Below are positions 1 to 5,698 of a stretch of 9,270 bases of DNA, one piece after another; position 1 is the first letter of the stretch; the number at the start of each line of letters is the position of its first letter. Made by a program: the position numbers and the translations under genes. Below the pieces are notes generated by a model. That model worked only from the letters and a program-made list of their open reading frames with translations, had not been told where the DNA came from and ran no database searches. The stretch is from NCBI GenBank assembly GCA_002297865.1, contig DBKX01000214.1, positions 1 through 9,270 on the forward strand, in the 5' to 3' direction. Source of the stretch: Lachnoclostridium sp. UBA739. Lineage in GTDB: Bacteria > Bacillota_A > Clostridia > Lachnospirales > Lachnospiraceae.

Positions 1-222
1 TCCGCCTGGAATTTTTCCTACAGCGTATAATTTTTCTTCGTATTCAACACTTAGCGGGAAGAAATCGATTCCTTCTCTTGGCTTGTCTGATGCAGTAGCG
101 GTTGATAATACTACTGTGTCACCATAGTGCATAAATGCTGCACCATTTGCTTGCTTTGCTACACGGTCAACATCTACGCGTAGAGTTCTGCCAGCAAGTT
201 CCATAGTAAAACTTTTGTACAT
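1..222 (-). CDS. pnp: Polyribonucleotide nucleotidyltransferase (PNPase), N-terminal part, cut by window edge
   Basis: Only the first 74 codons are present; the gene runs off the left edge. The peptide begins [20 protein letters not shown] and continues through [18 protein letters not shown] and a stretch ending [11 protein letters not shown]. This is the start of the first RNase PH-like domain of PNPase. The enzyme is a trimeric cytoplasmic 3'-5' phosphorolytic exoribonuclease that degrades mRNA and works with the RNA degradosome. The second RNase PH domain, which carries the main catalytic site, and the KH and S1 RNA-binding domains lie outside the window. The ATG at 222-220 is chosen because AGGAG (230-234) lies 7 bases upstream. 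The gene follows rpsO, the usual order in bacteria, but here a terminator and a separate promoter lie between them. Its leader carries a very long hairpin (separate entry), which suggests post-transcriptional control. Confidence 0.96.
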   Translation of the reverse strand, partial: MYKSFTMELAGRTLRVDVDRVAKQANGAAFMHYGDTVVLSTATASDKPREGIDFFPLSVEYEEKLYAVGKIPGG

Positions 223-265
223 AATTAGTCTCCTTTAAATTTATTCGTCCGAAACAGACGTACAT

Positions 266-347
266 TGGGGAGATACCGAAACAACTGAACAAGTCACTAT
301 TCCAGTAATAATGAGCTCTTCAGAAGTCTCGGAGAATATCTCACCCA
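266..347 (-). promoter_or_regulatory. Long hairpin in the pnp leader, candidate autoregulatory RNase III-type element
   Basis: On the minus strand this stretch folds into one extended hairpin. Segments 344-347/266-269, 337-342/270-275, 326-332/276-282, 319-323/285-289 and 307-314/294-301 pair, giving about 30 base pairs including a few G-U pairs. There is a 4-base bulge at 333-336, small internal loops, and a 5-base apical loop at 302-306. A shorter hairpin (246-260, six pairs, UUU loop) lies between it and the AGGAG ribosome-binding site. From the inferred promoter, the transcript would start only about 5-8 bases before the hairpin. In E. coli, the pnp leader also forms a long hairpin that is cut by RNase III and then used by PNPase to repress itself. 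A similar role here is inference from position and shape, not from sequence similarity. Confidence 0.6.
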
Positions 348-360
348 CATTAACGATACC

Positions 361-369
361 ATTATATCA
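361..369 (-). promoter_or_regulatory. Extended -10 promoter of pnp
   Basis: The minus strand reads TGATATAAT, a perfect TATAAT hexamer (361-366) preceded by the TGn extended -10 motif. No good -35 hexamer is seen at 16-18 bases; the best nearby is TGGCAA. The inferred start point is near 351-354, giving a leader of about 130 bases. It lies just downstream of the rpsO terminator, so pnp can be transcribed independently of rpsO. Confidence 0.65.
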
Positions 370-439
370 CTTATGGTAATAATTTGCCACAAGTAATTTT
401 ATTTAATTTGCATAATCAACTAGTAGATGGTTATATAAC

Positions 440-468
440 AAAAAGGCCACCGTATCACTACAGCAGCC
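440..468 (-). terminator. Rho-independent terminator after the first rpsO copy
   Basis: The minus strand reads GGCUGCUGUA, loop GUGA, UACGGUGGCC, then UUUUU. The stem has ten base pairs, three or four of them G-U. It starts about 11 bases after the rpsO stop codon and would separate rpsO from pnp. Because of the G-U pairs it may be leaky. Confidence 0.75.
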
Positions 469-478
469 ATTGGAAATA

Positions 479-745
479 TTATTTTCTGATGTTAAGTCTT
501 TTGATTAACTCACGGTATCTTTCGATATCTTTTTTCATTAGGTAGTCAAGAAGACCTCTTCTTTTACCAACCATTTTTAAAAGACCTCTTCTTGAGTGGT
601 GGTCTTTTTTGTTTTCCTGTAAATGAACTGTTAACTCATTAATTCTGTAAGTTAATAAAGCTACCTGTACTTCTGGTGAACCTGTGTCGCCTTCAGTTCT
701 TGCGTATTCGTTGATAATCTCTTGTTTCTTTTCTGCACTTAACAT
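479..745 (-). CDS. rpsO: 30S ribosomal protein S15, copy adjacent to pnp
   Basis: This 88-residue protein has the normal full length of S15. It is a small helical protein that binds the three-way junction of helices 20-22 in 16S rRNA and starts assembly of the 30S platform. Family hallmarks are visible: [13 protein letters not shown] (20-32), [15 protein letters not shown] (46-60), KRRGLLDYL (61-69) and a basic C-terminus ending RK. The ATG is supported by AGGAGG lying 9 bases upstream. A second gene upstream (1020-1286) encodes a paralogue identical at about 64 of 88 positions; most differences lie in the first 19 residues and the last helix. The gene has its own promoter, structured leader and terminator. 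Its position directly before pnp is the ancestral one, so this is probably the original copy, although that is inference. Confidence 0.97.
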   Translation of the reverse strand: MLSAEKKQEIINEYARTEGDTGSPEVQVALLTYRINELTVHLQENKKDHHSRRGLLKMVGKRRGLLDYLMKKDIERYRELIKRLNIRK

Positions 746-778
746 TGTGTAAGCCTCCTATAATTTTAATATGCCCAA

Positions 779-844
779 ACACTAAGGAACGGTCGGAGTT
801 GTCCTGTTTCTTAGCATCGGATACTAATAGTTTATCCAATAAAC
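779..844 (-). promoter_or_regulatory. Structured rpsO leader, candidate S15-binding regulatory RNA (copy 1)
   Basis: The mRNA leader contains a 5' hairpin (830-844, GUUUAU/AUAAAC with loop UGG) and then a 39-base element (779-817). In that element AUGCUAAG pairs with CUUAGUGU (eight pairs, two of them G-U) and encloses a GGA-CAAC-UCC mini-hairpin followed by GACCGUU. The core ACUCCGACCGUU and the closing CCUUAG also occur in the leader of the other rpsO gene. An alternative pairing of 819-823 with 833-837 would disrupt the 5' hairpin. S15 is known to repress its own mRNA through leader structures that differ between phyla. Assignment to that class is inferred from position and conservation. 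Confidence 0.55.
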
Positions 845-857
845 CACTAGGTATACG

Positions 858-886
858 ATTATAACATAAAAAATTACCAAAACCAA
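858..886 (-). promoter_or_regulatory. Promoter of rpsO copy 1
   Basis: TATAAT (858-863) is preceded by the extended -10 bases TATGT. A weak -35, TTGGTT (881-886), stands 17 bases upstream. The inferred start near 851 gives a leader of about 105 bases. The promoter lies downstream of the terminator of the other rpsO gene, so the two copies are separate transcription units. Confidence 0.65.
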
Positions 887-965
887 CAACAGGATTAATT
901 TACCATTACATCATTTTACAATGTAATTTATTTGCTAAATGCAGTATTGGAGTTTTCGATAAGTT

Positions 966-1001
966 AAAAAACTGCCACAAAAAACATGTTTTTGTGACAG
1001 T
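966..1001 (-). terminator. Rho-independent terminator after rpsO copy 2
   Basis: The minus strand forms ACUGUCACAAAAA paired with UUUUUGUGGCAGU, 13 pairs with one G-U, followed by a run of six U. It begins 18 bases past the rpsO stop and separates the two rpsO genes. Confidence 0.85.
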
Positions 1002-1019
1002 AAAATAACAAATCAAATA

Positions 1020-1286
1020 TTATTTTCTTAAACCTAATTTTTCAATTAAAGCACGATATCTGTTGATATCTTTTTTCTTTAAATATTCAAGAAGACCACG
1101 TCTTTGACCAACCATTTTAAGAAGACCTCTTCTTGAGTGATGATCTTTGTGATTTTCTTTTAAATGAAGTGTTAATGTATTGATTCTTTCTGTTAATAAA
1201 GCAACCTGAACTTCTGGTGAACCAGTATCATTAGCATTTCTGCCATATGCGGCAACAATTTCTTGTTTTCTTTCTGTACTTATCAT
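1020..1286 (-). CDS. rpsO: 30S ribosomal protein S15, second divergent copy
   Basis: This is an 88-residue S15 paralogue with the same conserved blocks as its neighbour: [13 protein letters not shown] (20-32), [14 protein letters not shown] (47-60), QRRGLLEYL (61-69) and final RK. The open frame extends upstream to an ATG at 1355, but the ATG at 1286 is chosen. It gives the standard S15 length, starts [11 protein letters not shown] in line with the other copy, and has AGGAGG 8 bases upstream. The longer version would translate the structured leader. The two proteins are about 73 percent identical with no gaps, and no stop or frameshift is present, so both look functional. The divergence argues against a very recent duplication. 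Both could be made constitutively, or they could serve different conditions; the sequence does not decide. Either could bind 16S rRNA, as the RNA-contacting loop HHSRRGLLK is intact in both. Confidence 0.96.
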   Translation of the reverse strand: MISTERKQEIVAAYGRNANDTGSPEVQVALLTERINTLTLHLKENHKDHHSRRGLLKMVGQRRGLLEYLKKKDINRYRALIEKLGLRK

Positions 1287-1315
1287 TATATGTACCTCCT
1301 TTAATTTATCACCAT

Positions 1316-1376
1316 ATGCTAAGGAAACGGTCGGAGTCTTCCGTAATCTGAGCATTGGTTATGTTGACATCAACAT
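1316..1376 (-). promoter_or_regulatory. Structured rpsO leader, candidate S15-binding regulatory RNA (copy 2)
   Basis: The transcript would begin at or next to a perfect inverted repeat, AUGUUGA-UG-UCAACAU (1361-1376). A 40-base element (1316-1355) follows, in which AUGCUCAG pairs with CUUAGCAU (seven pairs and one C-U mismatch). Inside, CGGA-AGAC-UCCG forms a four-pair hairpin, followed by ACCGUUUC. Compared with the leader of the other copy, two closing pairs change from U-A and G-C to U-G and G-U, and the C-U mismatch becomes A-U. Pairing is therefore kept although the sequence changes. An alternative inner pairing, ACGG with CCGU, is also possible. The function is inferred to be S15 autoregulation. 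Confidence 0.58.
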
Positions 1377-1380
1377 TTAA

Positions 1381-1409
1381 AGCATAACATAAACTTGATT
1401 CTTTGTAAA
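1381..1409 (-). promoter_or_regulatory. Promoter of rpsO copy 2
   Basis: The -35 TTTACA (1404-1409) matches the consensus at five of six positions. The -10 TATGCT (1381-1386) stands 17 bases away and is preceded by the extended -10 bases TATGT. The inferred start is near 1374. The remaining bases between this promoter and the upstream terminator (1410-1511) hold nothing else convincing. Confidence 0.65.
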
Positions 1410-1510
1410 GACTGTATTCCATATCCCTGCAAAAAAATTCGTCTAATGCTTTTCTTGTCATAGCATGAGATAATATACGTAACTTCAATTTTTGGTAATA
1501 GGAGAATGAT

Positions 1511-1560
1511 TGATATAAAATAAAGAATCTCGCACTTGCTGCTTGTTAAGTGCGAGATTC
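1511..1560 (-). terminator. Rho-independent terminator of the PhoU-like gene
   Basis: A perfect 13-pair stem (GAAUCUCGCACUU, 1548-1560, with its complement 1525-1537) has a 10-base loop and is followed by UUUAUUUUAU. It begins directly at the stop codon of the gene at 1562-2182 and isolates it from the rpsO genes. Confidence 0.9.
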
Positions 1561-1561
1561 C

Positions 1562-2182
1562 CTACATATGATTCTGATCAAATACTGGTATGTAGACGCT
1601 TTGCTGCCTTTGTTCTATGCAAGCGATACATTTGTCTGCCAGTTTCACTATATGATTTCGTATCCCTAAAGAGCAGAAATCAATGGTACTATTCTGTACG
1701 TATTCTCCTTTATCATCACATCGTTTTGTGTTCTCTTCTTTTATGATTCTATCCAGCTTTTCTCTTTCTTTATGAATGCGTTCCATAGCATATAAATCTC
1801 CGTAAGCCAATACTGTTACACTCTCATGGTAAATCGTTTCTGCAAGTTCCATACATATTTCCAATTGACAAATTTTATCTTTGGATAATCGTTTTCCTTC
1901 TAATTTCAAGCAACTTGCAAGTGTTGTTATGCCCTCACATTCATCTGCTACCTGTTCTGCTAATTTCACAAGACTTGTTACACCCTCATCTTTTTTTGTA
2001 AAAATTCTGTTCTTTCTTTTCGTGCTAGAAACAGACATTTCATTTGCTATGCTTCTGACAAGTTTCAGATTTTCCTTATAATTTTCTTCTGCTAGTTCAG
2101 ATTCCTTCCATGTCAGGGAATATTTCATAAAAAGTATCATTTTCTTAGTGCCTTCTACGAGCTTATCTATTCGATTCTTCAT
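1562..2182 (-). CDS. PhoU-like helical protein, stand-alone (function uncertain)
   Basis: This is a 206-residue soluble, highly charged and predicted all-helical protein with no signal peptide or membrane segment. The C-terminal half (about 120-195) reads like the second repeat of a PhoU domain: a helix with AYGDLYAMERIHKEREKLD, then KRC, then a closing helix RNHIVKLADKCIACIE. The last helix resembles the PhoU pattern ending in DHxxNIA, but the usual DH is DK. PhoU domains occur in phosphate-transport regulators and at the C-terminus of Na/Pi symporters of the NptA type, to which this looks closest. The open frame reaches an ATG at 2320, but that start has GAGGGGG touching it. The ATG at 2182 is preferred because AAAGGAG lies 9 bases upstream. 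No phosphate transporter or regulator lies nearby, and no convincing promoter was found. A role in phosphate control is family inference only. Confidence 0.5.
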   Translation of the reverse strand: MKNRIDKLVEGTKKMILFMKYSLTWKESELAEENYKENLKLVRSIANEMSVSSTKRKNRIFTKKDEGVTSLVKLAEQVADECEGITTLASCLKLEGKRLSKDKICQLEICMELAETIYHESVTVLAYGDLYAMERIHKEREKLDRIIKEENTKRCDDKGEYVQNSTIDFCSLGIRNHIVKLADKCIACIEQRQQSVYIPVFDQNHM

Positions 2183-2343
2183 AAACTTCTTCTCCTTTAC
2201 CATTTCTATCATTTTTACTCTTTTATCATACTCTTCCCATGTAAATTGCAATATCACTGATAAGTAAAATGTATGTGAACTAATAGTAAAGGGTTCTGTT
2301 TGCCAAAGTAAAGTATACATCCCCCTCTTTCGCGTAAATAGAC

Positions 2344-2395
2344 GAAAAAGAGCATTTGCTCTGTAGTTTTATCTGCTTCGCAAATGCTCTTTTTC
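2344..2395 (-). terminator. Strong terminator after the mannanase gene, possibly bidirectional
   Basis: A perfect 16-pair stem (2344-2359 with 2380-2395) has a 20-base loop. The stem ends in A5/U5 runs on both strands, so it could stop transcription in either direction. It starts about 19 bases past the stop codon of the large secreted enzyme. Confidence 0.9.
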
Positions 2396-2414
2396 TGTTC
2401 CTTATATTAGCAAA

Positions 2415-5400
2415 CTACCATCCCATAACTTCTTTCATGTATGCGGATAGTTTTGCTGCTGCCTTTGTATTGGTTTTTTCAGATGGATGCCAGTCTACGC
2501 AGATTCCATCACTCATCTGCTGGCTATCAAACTGCATAGATGTTACGTTTTTGTCTCCTGTCTGTGCAGTATATTCTGCCACTGCCTGCTCAATCTGAGG
2601 ATATAAGTCCGCACCCATAATTCCTAATGTACAGAAAATGGCAGCGTCTGGATTCTTCTCTCTGATTTGTTTGATAAACGCAACATAAGCATCTACAAAC
2701 TCTGCTTCACGTGTTGCATCATGTGCTACATAAGAAGAATCATTGGTTCCTAAGTTGATAACGACTGCTTCTGGCTGGAATTTAGTAAAATCCCAATCTG
2801 TCTTCGCTGGGCTTGTCCAATCACCAAATGTACTCCAGGAATAAGCAATTTTATCATAATATTTAGGCATTACATTTTCATCACTTTTCACACCTGCTGA
2901 AGTATAATTGGATACTACGCCGATACCACTTACAGACACGATGCTATAATCTGCATCTAAATTCTGTGCTGTTTTGTAAGCATATGTTTTGCTTCCATCT
3001 TCTGTGGAATTTTTGAAACCTCCATTAATATTCTCATCATCAATTCCGTAACCACATGTTATAGAGTCACCAATGAATTCTATTCTATGTTTTTTCGAAG
3101 GAGTCGGCATAATTTTCCCACCTTCTGAAGTTACTGTAATCTTACCAATTCCAACCGTTGCACTTGCTGATTCGGATAACTTAATTATGTTCACTGTTAC
3201 TAGGCCAGAGCCACTAAGATTGAAATCATATGTTTTGGATGTATCCTCAACCATATCGTCTACCAATAATTTGTCATTTACATAGATTGCAAATCTTGCC
3301 TTATTGGCTAAACTTTCTCCTGTAGCAAGAGAATCTCCTAGAATTTCGACGCTTCCTTCATTTCCGTAATATGTAAATTCAATCCCAGATGCTGTATTTG
3401 CTAACCATCTTTCGCTTGTTGCACTCATGTATGTTCTTCCGATAACTTTTACGTTCTCTTCTGTTGCAAAATGTGATGCTGTTTTCATTTCACCTGGTTT
3501 TGGTTCTTCGCTTGGAGTACTTGAAACGATTGGCTCCTCACTTGGTTCTATACTAGGCTCTGTGCTTGGCATCGCAGATACTGCTGGTGCCATTTTGCCT
3601 GTTACATAATCAACTGATTGTAATACAATAGAACCATTTTGTGTCTGCACATAAATTCGATCTAATAAATCATAAGAAGTGCCATAAGCTGTTGTAACTG
3701 TATCATAATCGAATACTGCTGTGTAACTTCCATCTGTATTGGTAGTAACTTGGTTAGGTTTTACGACTGCCCAGCCACAGCCTCCTGTCCAGCTTTGGAA
3801 GATTACTTGTAAACTGTCTTTTGTTCCCGTAAATGTTACTGCAAAATATCCGTCTTTGGTAATAACTGCTGGGTCAAATGTTCCACCATTTTTCTTTGTT
3901 GATACCTCTAGTGCTGTCTGCCATGCACTAACTTCTTTTGAACCTGAGAAAAAGTTAATTGCACCGTCTGTAACTGGTTTTGATGGCTGTACAGATACAA
4001 CAGGTTCTTCTGAAATTACTGGCTCTTCTGATTTCGCTGGTTCTTTTGTAATTACTGGCTCTTCTGATTCTACTGGTGCAACTGACTGTACTGGTTCAGA
4101 AGCCCCCGTAACATAATTGAATGATTTTAAAACAATAGAACCATTTGTTGTTTTCACATATAAACGGTCTAACGCATCAAATTTATCTCCATATACAGAA
4201 ACGATATCGCTGTAACTGATTTTTGATACATAATTTCCACTTGTATTTACTGTGCTTTGGGAAGACGTTACTTCAGCCCATCCTGTACCGCCAGACCAGC
4301 TTTGGAACACAAGTTCAAATGCATCTTTATCTCCTGTATATTCAACTGTAAAATATCCATCTTTTGTAATCATAGATGAGTCAAATGTTCCACCATCTTT
4401 TACAGTTGTTAATTCCAGTACATTGCTCCATGATGCAGCCTCTTTGGAACCTTTAAAAAGATTTACACTTCCAGCTGCTGGTGCTTCTGAAACTGGCGGC
4501 AGTGATGTTACGCATGGATATTTTGTAGGTTCATTTGATGCACTACTTTCAGGTGCTTGTGATACTGTTGCGTCTGTAAATACAGAACAAATCTTAGAGG
4601 TTTCTTTTAACCCATTTGCACCATTTACAATTTCATTTCCCCAGTCTGATAAGCTTGTACCAGCCCAGTCATTCGCTAAGTCTAAGTATTCAACGCCACC
4701 GCTGTTACCTTTCCAAGACCATGCCATATAACCGATGCCTTTTTGCTGACAATAACTCTTAACCGTCTCTTCTGCTACATCACCGTCTGTGTGTTTCCAG
4801 CCAAACTCACCGATTACCTGACATAAACCTGTTGCTGCTACAGAATCGATGTTATTCTTAACCATAGAAGCGGAACCACCCGCATATTCGTACATATGTG
4901 TAGAGAACATTGTATTAGCAAGTGGATCGGAAGCAAATACAGCCTTACCGCTTTCTGCGATTGATTTTGGATATTGTCCCCATCCAGCCGCATCTATCAT
5001 TAAGGTATTCTTAATTCCAGCATCACGTATTTTTTTAATTGCTGCTATGTATCCTTCTTTCCAAGTGGAAGATTCCCACGTTCCATCCCACTCATTTGCA
5101 ATGTTTACGATTACGTATGCTTCATTTCCAATTAACGCATCTTTCATTTCTACGAAATAATCGGCTGCTGCCAATAATTCGTTGGTTGTCTGTTTTCCAG
5201 TTGCATCATGCACTTCAAGAACTGCAACCATTTTGTTTTCTTTACATTGTTTGATTAAACTCTTTACAGAACTTAAATCATCTTTGTTCCATTGAACCCC
5301 GTTAGATAATACAAGTCTTACAGTGTTTGCTCCTGCGTTTGCCATTGCTTTGATGGCTGTTGTACTCTGGTCTTTGTACCAGGTATGTGCATGGTTGATA

Positions 5401-5567
5401 CCACGCATAACGAACGGATTCCCATTGGCATCCAAAAGTTTTGCCCCACTTACATGAAAACCATATGTAGTATCGGCTGCTGCTTTCACATATGCATTGC
5501 CTGGCATAAATGTTACGAGCATGGCAACTACAAGTAAGTAAGCCCAAAGTTTTTTCATTCTTTTCAT
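2415..5567 (-). CDS. Secreted modular endo-beta-1,4-mannanase (GH5, subfamily 8-like) with two binding modules and a CE2-type acetyl esterase
   Basis: The 1050-residue exported enzyme has a signal peptide at 1-30 (KRMKK, hydrophobic core, cut near VKA-A). A GH5 domain at about 36-330 resembles bacterial GH5_8 mannanases: GFHVSGAKLLDANGNPFVMRG, VLEVHDATG, DAAGWGQYP, DLANDWAG. The likely acid/base is E159 (NIANEW) and the nucleophile E254 (IGEFG). Two related modules at 367-488 and 536-657 are about 53 percent identical; both carry GGTFD, ITKDGYF, FQSW and NGSIVL and look like carbohydrate-binding modules of a family I cannot name. P/S/E-rich linkers separate the domains. Residues about 696-1050 match carbohydrate esterase family 2: a beta-sandwich, then an SGNH domain with GDSIT (S835), GTND (940-943) and DWHP (H1027). 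Together they should cleave and deacetylate acetylated mannans. No sortase, dockerin or SLH anchor is seen. The ATG at 5567 is chosen for GGAGG 7 bases upstream. An activity of GH5 on cellulose is possible but less likely. Confidence 0.9.
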   Translation of the reverse strand: MKRMKKLWAYLLVVAMLVTFMPGNAYVKAAADTTYGFHVSGAKLLDANGNPFVMRGINHAHTWYKDQSTTAIKAMANAGANTVRLVLSNGVQWNKDDLSSVKSLIKQCKENKMVAVLEVHDATGKQTTNELLAAADYFVEMKDALIGNEAYVIVNIANEWDGTWESSTWKEGYIAAIKKIRDAGIKNTLMIDAAGWGQYPKSIAESGKAVFASDPLANTMFSTHMYEYAGGSASMVKNNIDSVAATGLCQVIGEFGWKHTDGDVAEETVKSYCQQKGIGYMAWSWKGNSGGVEYLDLANDWAGTSLSDWGNEIVNGANGLKETSKICSVFTDATVSQAPESSASNEPTKYPCVTSLPPVSEAPAAGSVNLFKGSKEAASWSNVLELTTVKDGGTFDSSMITKDGYFTVEYTGDKDAFELVFQSWSGGTGWAEVTSSQSTVNTSGNYVSKISYSDIVSVYGDKFDALDRLYVKTTNGSIVLKSFNYVTGASEPVQSVAPVESEEPVITKEPAKSEEPVISEEPVVSVQPSKPVTDGAINFFSGSKEVSAWQTALEVSTKKNGGTFDPAVITKDGYFAVTFTGTKDSLQVIFQSWTGGCGWAVVKPNQVTTNTDGSYTAVFDYDTVTTAYGTSYDLLDRIYVQTQNGSIVLQSVDYVTGKMAPAVSAMPSTEPSIEPSEEPIVSSTPSEEPKPGEMKTASHFATEENVKVIGRTYMSATSERWLANTASGIEFTYYGNEGSVEILGDSLATGESLANKARFAIYVNDKLLVDDMVEDTSKTYDFNLSGSGLVTVNIIKLSESASATVGIGKITVTSEGGKIMPTPSKKHRIEFIGDSITCGYGIDDENINGGFKNSTEDGSKTYAYKTAQNLDADYSIVSVSGIGVVSNYTSAGVKSDENVMPKYYDKIAYSWSTFGDWTSPAKTDWDFTKFQPEAVVINLGTNDSSYVAHDATREAEFVDAYVAFIKQIREKNPDAAIFCTLGIMGADLYPQIEQAVAEYTAQTGDKNVTSMQFDSQQMSDGICVDWHPSEKTNTKAAAKLSAYMKEVMGW
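3597..4469 (-). repeat. Duplicated carbohydrate-binding-like module within the mannanase
   Basis: Two copies, 4104-4469 and 3597-3962, encode 122 residues each that align without gaps at about 65 identical positions. Shared motifs are GSKE, GGTFD, ITKDGYF, FQSW, GWA, LDR, NGSIVL and YVTG. The conserved aromatic residues (W in FQSW and GWA, F and Y in GYF) suit a beta-sandwich sugar-binding module. The copies are separated by a linker rich in SEEP. Confidence 0.8.
4014..4069 (-). repeat. Short tandem repeat encoding the SEEP-type linker
   Basis: An exact 20-base repeat occurs at 4014-4033 and 4050-4069, a period of 36 bases or 12 residues. It encodes two SEEPVI units in the linker between the two binding modules. 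This reflects local slippage or duplication in a flexible linker and keeps the reading frame. Confidence 0.8.
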
Positions 5568-5600
5568 AATCCTACCTCCATTATTTTTTAACTGTGCTTC

Positions 5601-5609
5601 ATTATAACA
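5601..5609 (-). promoter_or_regulatory. Extended -10 promoter of the mannanase gene
   Basis: TATAAT (5601-5606) is preceded by TATGT, giving TGTTATAAT. The sequence 17 bases upstream is GCTATA, not a recognisable -35. The inferred start near 5594 gives a 5' leader of about 27 bases. A good extended -10 without a -35 would fit a promoter needing an activator, but this is inference. Confidence 0.6.
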
Positions 5610-5698
5610 TATAGAACACGAAATATAGCGTTTTAGTCTCATTATGTAGCAAATTCGTGTATCACATGTTTACAAATGAAAATTAATTTTATCTAATA

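Noticed and set aside
550..594. Repeated AGACCTCTTCTT (plus strand) inside rpsO copy 1
   Set aside because: It encodes the two RRGLL motifs that are an intrinsic feature of S15, so it is not an independent repeat element.
1287..1355. In-frame N-terminal extension of the second S15 (ATG at 1355)
   Set aside because: It has no ribosome-binding site, makes S15 longer than the family, and overlaps the structured leader element. The similar frame in the other leader (MLRNRTTPTVP) stops after 11 codons, so the shared MLR-x-R-x-TPTV comes from RNA conservation, not a peptide.
1310..1462. A 50-codon frame (starting MTRKALDEFF) covering the rpsO copy 2 promoter and leader
   Set aside because: No ribosome-binding site, no recognisable product, and it spans a convincing promoter and leader structure. 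An open frame of this length is not rare by chance.
2183..2320. Longer start of the PhoU-like gene at 2320
   Set aside because: The purine run touches the start codon with no proper spacing, and the extra 46 residues do not look like the rest of the domain. The ATG at 2182 has an ideal AAAGGAG spacing.
3739..4731. Plus-strand open frames opposite the mannanase gene
   Set aside because: They are antisense shadows of the coding frame, low in complexity with Ser/Thr-rich translations, and lack ribosome-binding sites or known domains.
5611..5640. Possible catabolite-repression or LacI-type operator near the mannanase promoter (ACGCTATATTTCGT)
   Set aside because: Only three bases at each end are symmetric and it does not match the cre consensus well.
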